The position numbers and the translations under genes are program-made. The notes below the pieces were generated by a model. That model was not told the origin of the DNA and made no database searches. It worked only from the letters and a program-made list of their open reading frames with translations. A stretch of DNA of 5,420 bases from Desulfobacteraceae bacterium (GTDB lineage Bacteria > Desulfobacterota > Desulfobacteria > Desulfobacterales > Desulfobacteraceae): contig WFQS01000500.1 in assembly GCA_015486915.1 (NCBI GenBank), positions 1 through 5,420 on the forward strand. The letters are read 5' to 3'. Below, one piece after another: positions 1 through 5,420 of the stretch; positions within the stretch are counted from its first letter, which is position 1; each line of letters opens with the position of its first letter.

Positions 1-483
1 CTTAATAACTTTACAGAAAAGAATAATATCGAAAAATCCAGTCTTGAATTTCTCCTCTATAACGCTTTGAAACCAGGTATTGTTCAATGTTCATACCAGA
101 TCGCTTCATATCTTGACAAAACTTACGGAAAAACACAGTTTCAGGGTTATTGTCCTGTCTGCGGGAGTACACCTGGAATTTCTCTTCTTTCATCTGAAAA
201 CGGATCACGCTCATTTGTGTGCAGTTTCTGCTGGCATGAATGGGAAACCCATAGAATTTTCTGCCCTTTCTGCAATACAACTGACTCAAAAGAGCTGTCT
301 TATCTTCAGGTTGAAGGAGAAAAAGGCATTCGTGGTGATGTGTGTGATAAATGTATGAATTACATCAAGACCATTGATCTTCGGGAATACACGCACGATA
401 TTTTTCTACCCCTTGAACTTCTCGGTGCCATCCCCCTTGATATAAAACTACAGGAGGAGGGATATCAATCCGGAACAATTTAA
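1..483 (+). CDS. fdhE: FdhE, formate dehydrogenase accessory protein (5'-truncated by window edge)
   Basis: The frame is open from base 1 and ends at TAA 481-483, giving 160 residues; the start lies upstream of the window. Four CxxC pairs are visible: CPVC (151-162), CSFC followed by W-H-E-W (220-240), CPFC (262-273) and CDKC (343-354). Their order and spacing, the CPVCGS context, the Tyr-Ile-Lys after the last pair and the QEEGY near the end match my memory of the C-terminal half of E. coli FdhE, a protein of about 309 residues. Roughly the N-terminal half is therefore missing. FdhE family members are cytoplasmic metalloproteins. They bind iron in a rubredoxin-like way and act on the catalytic subunit of membrane-bound respiratory formate dehydrogenases during maturation. 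The enzyme's structural genes are not in view and are probably upstream. The frame continues upstream in phase, so the TTG at 67 is not the start. Family assignment is firm; activity in this host is inferred. Confidence 0.93.
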   Translation, partial: LNNFTEKNNIEKSSLEFLLYNALKPGIVQCSYQIASYLDKTYGKTQFQGYCPVCGSTPGISLLSSENGSRSFVCSFCWHEWETHRIFCPFCNTTDSKELSYLQVEGEKGIRGDVCDKCMNYIKTIDLREYTHDIFLPLELLGAIPLDIKLQEEGYQSGTI

Positions 484-500
484 AGAATAGATCTTTTCCT

Positions 501-549
501 TAAAAAATAATTAATTTTATTGCCACACAGTGACTTTATATTGTATAAT
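501..549 (+). promoter_or_regulatory. Predicted sigma70-type promoter with UP-like A/T tract, driving the SNF2 operon
   Basis: The -35 hexamer TTGCCA (520-525, five of six matches to TTGACA) is followed by an 18-bp spacer and a perfect -10 hexamer TATAAT (544-549). The 19 bases just upstream (501-519) are entirely A and T. They lie about 40-55 bases before the expected start site near 556, where UP elements sit. The promoter faces the SNF2 gene, which would give a leader of about 175 nt. This is pattern matching only. In an AT-rich genome chance matches occur, but both boxes, the spacing and the intergenic location agree. Confidence 0.6.
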
Positions 550-552
550 GAC

Positions 553-568
553 GATTGTTAAAACAATC
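553..568. promoter_or_regulatory. Perfect inverted repeat at the predicted transcription start, candidate operator
   Basis: GATTGTT (553-559) and AACAATC (562-568) are exact reverse complements separated by AA. The two-base gap is too short for a good RNA hairpin loop and no U-tract follows, so a DNA binding site for a dimeric regulator is more likely than a terminator. It begins 3 bp after the -10 box and covers the expected start site near 556, a position where a bound repressor would block initiation. No regulator gene is in the window and the regulator family is unknown. Confidence 0.45.
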
Positions 569-649
569 ATGTTGCTAAATACCAAAATGGGCTATACCCG
601 TAACTGTAAATTTCTTATTTTCCATGACAGAAATCGGGCAGCAAGGCAC

Positions 650-661
650 TAATTACAATTA
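650..661. repeat. Small inverted repeat in the leader (TAATT-AC-AATTA)
   Basis: TAATT (650-654) and AATTA (657-661) are perfect reverse complements around AC. An outer GGC (645-647) and GCC (665-667) could extend the pairing with a 2/3-base internal loop. It is AT-rich and short, so it may be chance or a second protein-binding site. Confidence 0.25.
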
Positions 662-711
662 ACGGCCACAAATCCATCTGAATCAGCTCACAGAATCAAT
701 AAAATGGCAAT

Positions 712-716
712 GGGAG
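712..716 (+). promoter_or_regulatory. Distant Shine-Dalgarno-like GGGAG before the SNF2 start
   Basis: GGGAG is the only purine-rich Shine-Dalgarno-like sequence before the ATG at 732. Its spacing of 15 nt is longer than the usual 5-10. The upstream in-frame sequence runs back to TAA at 660-662 with no ATG, GTG or TTG in between, so ATG 732 remains the best start. Initiation may be weak, or it may depend on the 11-codon overlapping frame at 704-739. Confidence 0.4.
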
Positions 717-731
717 ATTATTTTTCAAAAA

Positions 732-3521
732 ATGGTTAAAGGTATTGAGTCTCTGTTTGAGACACTTAAAAGAACAAACCCTGTCATACATACTGCCGTA
801 AAAATCCCAAAAGATCTTAGATTCCGGCTTATTTCCCTTGACGAGGGAGTATGCCTTAAAATTGTCGATTCTGCAGGAAAAGAAGTGGATCCCGGGTATG
901 AATTTTATTCCGGAATAGAGAGGAATATTCTAAAGGAAATCAACAGGATAAGGGAGTTGAATGCCTTCAGTATTGACTGGGACACAAAGCCGTCTGACAA
1001 TCGATTTTATATAGGTGGTAACGATTATCTTATTTCACTGCTGCTTGAATCGGACAGGCTGATAAATGCCGAAGGAAAAAAAATACAGGCTGCAAAGGGG
1101 AATGCAAGGGTTAAGCTCTCCATAAAAGAGGAAAAGAACCAGTTTAAGACAAATATTGGCCTGTGGCACGGGCAGAAAGAAATTAAAAAAATATTTCCTT
1201 TAACGGAAACGCATCTGCTTTCAGGCCGCACCGTGTACAGTGTTGCGCCCCTTGGCAAGGCCTTTAATGCTCTGGCCATGTTTGAAACAAAGATAAACAA
1301 AGGTCTTCTTGAACAATACCTGACCCTGTTTTTTTCAAATCTGACCAATATTGAAATTTCCTATTCAGGATATACGCTGAAAAGCGGAACTCCAAAAACA
1401 ACAAGACCCGCTCTTATATTTGAAAGCGTTTCCCCGGATCAGTCTCTCCATATGAGAGTATCGGCAACATATCCCGGATTCTCTCCTGATTTTTTTGACA
1501 ATTTTGATATTGACAGACTGATATCCATAAACGATCTTGAAAAAACCATCACTTCAAGTCCCCTTGTACAGGGAGATATTGCCTCATGCTTCCGTGAAAT
1601 AACTGCGCTGCTTAAAAAGCATGCCAGATCATTAAAACAGAATAAAGACATTTATGTGCAGGATAATTTTATAATTGTTGAATCCGAACTTGCCATGCGG
1701 TTCATAACCCGTGAGCTCACCGGACTGATCTCAAAATACACAATTCTTGGCGCGGAAAAACTTAAAAATTATAAAATAAAATATGTTCAGCCCCGTATGA
1801 ATTTACAGCTTTCACATGGCATTGATTTTCTCGAAGGGGATGCTACCATTGAGCTTGAAGGTGAAACATTTTCCATCAATGATATTTTGAAACAATACCG
1901 GAAAAATTCCTATATCAGCTTAAGTGACGGGTCAAGCGCCATCATTAATCCGGATTATATGGACAAACTGAACAGAATATTCAAAAAGCAGACATCAGGG
2001 GTCAAGGTTTCCTTTTTTGATCTTCCAATTGTTGAAGAACTCATTGGTGAAAAAGTTGCAAAGCAGGCTTTTAATCAATCCAGAGAGATCTTCCTTGGAT
2101 TCAATAAACTGAAGAATTCAAAAAAACGAATTCCTTTTTTAAATGCAACGCTGCGCGGATATCAGAAGCAGGGGTTCAGGTGGGCATCCTACCTTTACAA
2201 ACACAAATTAGGAGGCTGTTTTGCAGATGACATGGGCCTTGGAAAAACAATTCAGACCATTGCCCTTTTACTGTCCATTTATCCTGCAGAAAAAAAGTCC
2301 TCACTGATCATAATGCCAAAGACACTGCTTTTTAACTGGGAAAACGAATTAAAACTTTTTGCCCCGGCACTTTCCTACAGCATTTACTATGGTCCATCAC
2401 GGGATATCAAAGAATCATTGACAAAAAATATCATCCTTACAACCTATGCCCTTGTACGAAATGACATCGAAAAATTAAAGGAAGAAAATTTTCATATGAT
2501 TGTTCTGGATGAATCACAGAATATAAAAAATATTAAATCCAAGACATCCAGGGCGATCATGCTGCTCGAAAGTGAGCACAGACTCGCTTTAAGCGGAACT
2601 CCCATTGAAAACAATCTTGGCGAGCTTTATTCTTTGTTTCGTTTTTTAAATCCATCCATGTTTGGTACCATAGGAGATTTTACAAAAAATTATCTTAATC
2701 CCATTCAGAAAAATGATGACAAAACCGTGGTCAAAGAGCTTAGAAAAAAAATTTATCCCTTTATACTAAGAAGATTAAAAACAGAAGTTTTAAAAGACCT
2801 TCCCGAGAAAATGGAACAGACCCTGTTTGTGGATATGACAAACAAACAGACAGAACTGTACCATCAGAGGCGAAAGATGTACAGGGATGCGATTAAACAG
2901 CAGATCAAATCAAAGGGTATCGGGAAATCGCAGTTTTTTATTCTACAGGCACTTGGGGAACTTCGCCAGATCGCTTCCATTCCCGAGCTTAAAAGTGATA
3001 ACAGGATCATATCTCCCAAACGGGAAATTTTAATCGACCATGTGATGGATGCAGTGGCAGGAAAACACAAAGTTCTGGTTTTTGCCAATTATCTGCTTTC
3101 ACTGGATTGTATTTCCCGTGATATGAATAAACAGGGTATTGAGCATTTAATCATGACGGGAGCGACAAGGGATAGACGTTCCATAGTGGACAGGTTTCAG
3201 ACAGATGACAACTGCATGGCCCTTCTCATGACCCTTAAAACCGGGGGACTTGGCTTAAACCTCACCGAGGCTGAATATGTGTTTTTATTTGACCCCTGGT
3301 GGAACATAGCAGCTGAAAATCAGGCAATTGACCGTGCCCACAGGATTGGTCAGAAAAATACCGTGTTCAGCTATCGTTTAATAGCACGAAACAGTATTGA
3401 GGAGAAAATACTGCAGCTTCAGGCAAAGAAAAAAGCATTGTTTGACTCCCTTATTGCCAGTGACTCGGCATCCATAAAACAGATGGATGAGGAAGATATT
3501 GACTATGTGCTGGGAGAATAA
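732..3521 (+). CDS. SNF2-family DNA-dependent ATPase (helicase-like), full length
   Basis: 929 residues in a single intact frame. The ATPase core starts at the LRGYQ region (474-478), equivalent to the Q motif. It continues with motif I DDMGLGKT (499-506, catalytic Lys505), motif II DESQ (593-596), motif III SGTP (621-624) and the paired arginines R680-R681 before KTEV. The second RecA-like lobe has KVLVFAN from 780, motif V TLKTGGLGLNLT (834-845), DPWWN (854-858) and motif VI QAIDRAHRIGQ (864-874, arginine fingers R868 and R871). DPWWN and RAHRIGQ are typical of SNF2 motors. Such proteins translocate on double-stranded DNA and remodel protein-DNA complexes, usually without strand separation. 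The first 470 residues hold no CxC..CxH SWIM zinc finger. A GIDFLEGD (363-370) and YISLSDGS (394-401) segment resembles the region preceding the core in other bacterial SNF2 proteins. The motor should be active, since all key residues are present. The substrate is unknown; the gene is coupled to the zinc-ribbon/HEAT gene behind it. Confidence 0.95.
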   Translation: MVKGIESLFETLKRTNPVIHTAVKIPKDLRFRLISLDEGVCLKIVDSAGKEVDPGYEFYSGIERNILKEINRIRELNAFSIDWDTKPSDNRFYIGGNDYLISLLLESDRLINAEGKKIQAAKGNARVKLSIKEEKNQFKTNIGLWHGQKEIKKIFPLTETHLLSGRTVYSVAPLGKAFNALAMFETKINKGLLEQYLTLFFSNLTNIEISYSGYTLKSGTPKTTRPALIFESVSPDQSLHMRVSATYPGFSPDFFDNFDIDRLISINDLEKTITSSPLVQGDIASCFREITALLKKHARSLKQNKDIYVQDNFIIVESELAMRFITRELTGLISKYTILGAEKLKNYKIKYVQPRMNLQLSHGIDFLEGDATIELEGETFSINDILKQYRKNSYISLSDGSSAIINPDYMDKLNRIFKKQTSGVKVSFFDLPIVEELIGEKVAKQAFNQSREIFLGFNKLKNSKKRIPFLNATLRGYQKQGFRWASYLYKHKLGGCFADDMGLGKTIQTIALLLSIYPAEKKSSLIIMPKTLLFNWENELKLFAPALSYSIYYGPSRDIKESLTKNIILTTYALVRNDIEKLKEENFHMIVLDESQNIKNIKSKTSRAIMLLESEHRLALSGTPIENNLGELYSLFRFLNPSMFGTIGDFTKNYLNPIQKNDDKTVVKELRKKIYPFILRRLKTEVLKDLPEKMEQTLFVDMTNKQTELYHQRRKMYRDAIKQQIKSKGIGKSQFFILQALGELRQIASIPELKSDNRIISPKREILIDHVMDAVAGKHKVLVFANYLLSLDCISRDMNKQGIEHLIMTGATRDRRSIVDRFQTDDNCMALLMTLKTGGLGLNLTEAEYVFLFDPWWNIAAENQAIDRAHRIGQKNTVFSYRLIARNSIEEKILQLQAKKKALFDSLIASDSASIKQMDEEDIDYVLGE

Positions 3522-3526
3522 CCATG
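3512..3526 (+). promoter_or_regulatory. Shine-Dalgarno and start of the downstream gene, overlapping the SNF2 3' end
   Basis: GGGAG (3512-3516) lies within the last codons of the SNF2 gene, 7 nt before ATG 3524-3526. The SNF2 stop TAA (3519-3521) is only 2 nt from this ATG. The arrangement indicates translational coupling and a shared transcript, and it fixes the start of the downstream gene. Confidence 0.85.
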
Positions 3527-5420
3527 CTTTCCTTAAATGATATTAATGAAATGAAGCCATGGATAAATTCCGTAAAACGATGTCCATCCTGCAAAAGACA
3601 GGCAAAGCGCTTTCACATCAATGAAACCGGAAAAAAGGAATGCAGCAACTGCCTTCACAAACGTGTTGCAGATTATCTGGCAGGCCGCGATATAACCGGA
3701 TGGACATGGAACACTTTCGCTTCTTCCCTTTCCAATTCAGGTTCAATGGCAGACCGCCTGACAGCTTTGATCCATTTTGAAAAGTTCCAGACGAAAAAAG
3801 AGCTTCCTGGACTTTTAATTTACAATCTCGGTTTTGTTTCCGGTCATCCCCTTGACTGGTTCGTAAGACAAAAGGCAGTTGAAATAACTTTTCAATTCAA
3901 CGACAGAAGAAAAATACTTTCCGCTCTTTTAAATTCCGGCCAGTACAATTCATGGCAGCAAAAGGCAAATATTATGATGGCAGCCTATGGAATCAATCCA
4001 TCGGATAGCAGGGTTGAGGAGCTTGTCAGGAAAATGGGACAGGATTCAAGCCCCAACGTGAGAAAAAGAGTGGCGCTGCTAATTAAAGATAATAAAAAGA
4101 TGTGGGCAAAAACATTGTTAAACCAGCTGGAAAATGATCCCAATCCTCTGGTCAGGGAGACATTCACAGAAAATGTGAAACAGAATATCAGAGTTCCTTT
4201 GCAACAGAGATATAAAACAAAAAGTAAAAAAAGAAAAAAACAGCAGGAGGTCTTTTACAATGAAGTTGAAAAACTTGTGAAAAACAACCTGAATATTTCA
4301 AAAAATTACAAAAAAATTTATGATCTTTATTTAAGCCATCTCCCCGGCCTGATGGATCAAAAAAAATATAAAAAAGAACAGTTGAATGAACTGAAACAAA
4401 ATAATGAAATATCATGTGTCAGACTGATTGCAGCAGCCCTCACAGACAAGGACCTGTTTGCCGCACTGATTGAAAAACTGCCGGAATTTGTGGTGATTCT
4501 CCTTTATGTATGCACTTATGAATTGCATGAAATCGATGAGACCATGATCGGTAAAAAACTGCTTTCTTTTACAAACGGTGATGCTTCATACGATGACAAA
4601 ACCGCTGTTTCAGATAATAATAATATTCCTGCAGAAAAAAAAGCTTCATCTGATCAGGTAAACATGATGAAATTACACGAAATAATTAAAAAAGATCCCG
4701 CTTTGTTTCTGTTTAAATCAAGAAAAAAATTTTTATACGGTTATGATTATTCCAACTTTATATTTATAAATTATTATTTCGGTTCATATATTGAAAAGCT
4801 TCTTCCCCTTCCCGATTTTATTGCCATTGAGCCTATACAGGATATCAGTGGCAGGGTAGACCATATCCACGAAAACAGCCAGAATATTTTATGGCAACTG
4901 CCCGTTATATTAAATTTTATTTCACAAGGCCATCTTAAATACAATACAGCTGGCAGTAAAATTCTTGTGGCAAGTCTAAAAAAAATGAAAAAATTCTGCA
5001 GCATGGAAGAGTTTTATGATGATAAAGATAAAGAAATAGTATCCCTTAAAACAAAGATATTAGCGGATTTTTTAAATTGTATGTCGCCATGGAAACCCCG
5101 GGAGTTGAAAAACATACCTGATTTCATCAAAAAAAGGTTAAACCTATTTTTTTCATTTAAAGATTTTACGGGCTTTTTCTGCCGTGATGGTTTGGATCAC
5201 CTCAAACAGAAATCAGACTATTATACTTCATACGACAGCGAACAGCTAATACGGGAAAACTTTAACAAAATCCTGAAACTTTTGCCCGGGAAAAAATGGG
5301 TCTCGGTTGACCAACTTGCCCGGACTGCTTTTTACAATGGATTGGACATGAATCCGTTTCAAAACAAGTATGAATTTGAAACACTCTATATCATAATGGA
5401 AGGAGATTCTGAATATTACA
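3524..5420 (+). CDS. Uncharacterised zinc-ribbon and HEAT-repeat protein, partner of the SNF2 ATPase (3'-truncated by window edge)
   Basis: The frame is open from ATG 3524 to the end of the window with no stop, giving at least 632 residues. I do not recognise the family. Residues 20-43 form a Cys4 zinc ribbon: C20-P-S-C23, then C40-S-N-C43. Residues about 108-225 contain HEAT-like helical repeats with aligned signatures VRQKA (114), WQQKA (144), VRKRV (179) and VRETF (210), 30-35 residues apart. NPLVRE at 207-212 is a typical HEAT turn. A very basic linker (231-239, seven Lys/Arg of nine) follows and could bind nucleic acid. Residues about 352-382 are a polar, Asp/Asn/Ser-rich low-complexity linker. 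A WVSVDQLA stretch (592-599) near the window edge may be a winged-helix element. No signal peptide or membrane segment is evident, so the protein is probably cytoplasmic. Its position 2 nt behind the SNF2 gene suggests a partner or adaptor of that motor. Function is inferred only from context and folds. Confidence 0.85.
   Translation, partial: MLSLNDINEMKPWINSVKRCPSCKRQAKRFHINETGKKECSNCLHKRVADYLAGRDITGWTWNTFASSLSNSGSMADRLTALIHFEKFQTKKELPGLLIYNLGFVSGHPLDWFVRQKAVEITFQFNDRRKILSALLNSGQYNSWQQKANIMMAAYGINPSDSRVEELVRKMGQDSSPNVRKRVALLIKDNKKMWAKTLLNQLENDPNPLVRETFTENVKQNIRVPLQQRYKTKSKKRKKQQEVFYNEVEKLVKNNLNISKNYKKIYDLYLSHLPGLMDQKKYKKEQLNELKQNNEISCVRLIAAALTDKDLFAALIEKLPEFVVILLYVCTYELHEIDETMIGKKLLSFTNGDASYDDKTAVSDNNNIPAEKKASSDQVNMMKLHEIIKKDPALFLFKSRKKFLYGYDYSNFIFINYYFGSYIEKLLPLPDFIAIEPIQDISGRVDHIHENSQNILWQLPVILNFISQGHLKYNTAGSKILVASLKKMKKFCSMEEFYDDKDKEIVSLKTKILADFLNCMSPWKPRELKNIPDFIKKRLNLFFSFKDFTGFFCRDGLDHLKQKSDYYTSYDSEQLIRENFNKILKLLPGKKWVSVDQLARTAFYNGLDMNPFQNKYEFETLYIIMEGDSEYY

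Larger units (their letters stand above)
484..731 (+). other. Intergenic region and leader between fdhE and the SNF2 gene
   Basis: This 248-base stretch separates fdhE from the SNF2 gene. I see no tRNA, no recognisable riboswitch and no well-supported gene in it. It contains an A/T tract (501-519), a promoter (520-549), a perfect inverted repeat (553-568), a weak GGG/CCC hairpin (587-601, loop CTATA) and a second small inverted repeat (650-661). The only terminator-like element after fdhE is a 5-bp stem, AAAGA 482-486 with TCTTT 492-496, which is too weak to call. A 34-codon frame at 548-652 has no Shine-Dalgarno site and starts inside the -10 box, so it is not called as a gene. Confidence 0.7.

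Noticed and set aside
11..289. Minus-strand open frame opposite fdhE
   Set aside because: It is antisense to a conserved coding sequence, with no recognisable protein features and no start signals.
80..358. Overlapping plus-strand frame inside fdhE
   Set aside because: It is out of phase with the conserved CxxC-rich FdhE frame, which explains the sequence fully.
452..460. AGGAGGAGG near the end of fdhE as a ribosome binding site
   Set aside because: No start codon lies at a suitable distance downstream. The bases encode Glu-Glu-Gly of the conserved FdhE C-terminus.
482..496. Intrinsic terminator for fdhE
   Set aside because: The stem is only five mostly A-T pairs, with no GC-rich core and no proper U-tract.
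548..652. 34-codon frame in the leader starting with ATG 548
   Set aside because: It starts within the predicted -10 box, so the start codon would not be on the transcript from that promoter. No Shine-Dalgarno site precedes it or its internal ATGs at 569 and 587, and the peptide resembles nothing I know.
1025..1348. Minus-strand open frame of 107 codons opposite the SNF2 gene
   Set aside because: It is a shadow of the SNF2 coding frame. It has no family resemblance and no promoter or terminator of its own.
4260..4280. Separate gene starting at ATG 4260 behind a perfect AGGAGG
   Set aside because: The frame ends after six codons, so it cannot be a gene. The signal is reported only as part of the slippage/re-initiation observation.
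3985..5004. Minus-strand open frames opposite the HEAT gene (3985-4167, 4188-4415, 4774-5004)
   Set aside because: They are short and rich in Phe/Leu/Ser, as expected for the complement of a Lys/Asn-rich gene. They lie opposite a continuous, well-initiated plus-strand frame.
732..5420. Assignment to DISARM or another named SNF2-containing defence system
   Set aside because: No methyltransferase, DUF1998-type protein, phospholipase-D-like gene or other hallmark partner is in the window. An SNF2 motor alone is not diagnostic.

Overview
The window is AT-rich (roughly 40% G+C by eye). All supportable genes lie on the plus strand. It looks like chromosomal DNA from an anaerobic bacterium. The evidence is the distal part of fdhE, a maturation factor for respiratory formate dehydrogenases, together with AT-biased codon use and a large bacterial SNF2 protein. 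A sulfate-reducing Desulfobacterota lineage would fit, but that is inference, because no rRNA or lineage-specific marker is present.

Layout: (1) Positions 1-483 hold the C-terminal half of FdhE, recognised from four CxxC pairs in the family's spacing. (2) Positions 484-731 are non-coding. They contain a good sigma70-type promoter (TTGCCA, 18-bp spacer, TATAAT) behind an A/T tract, a perfect 7+7 inverted repeat where transcription should start, and a leader of about 175 nt. No convincing terminator for fdhE is visible. (3) Positions 732-3521 encode a complete 929-aa SNF2-family ATPase with all the main helicase motifs and a roughly 470-residue N-terminal region that lacks a SWIM zinc finger. 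(4) From 3524 to the window edge, a long frame stays open with no stop (at least 632 codons). It starts 2 nt after the SNF2 stop codon and has its own Shine-Dalgarno site inside the end of the SNF2 gene. The product has an N-terminal Cys4 zinc ribbon, a run of HEAT-like repeats, a lysine/arginine-rich linker, and a long C-terminal region with no sure family match.

FdhE appears unrelated to what follows, since a fresh promoter sits between it and the SNF2 gene. The SNF2 ATPase and the zinc-ribbon/HEAT protein look like one translationally coupled unit. This suggests that the second protein is a partner or substrate adaptor of the SNF2 motor. I recognise no named defence, repair or mobile system here: no methyltransferase, nuclease, integrase, CRISPR array or phage gene is visible. 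The pair is best described as an uncharacterised SNF2-partner operon whose 3' part lies beyond the window.
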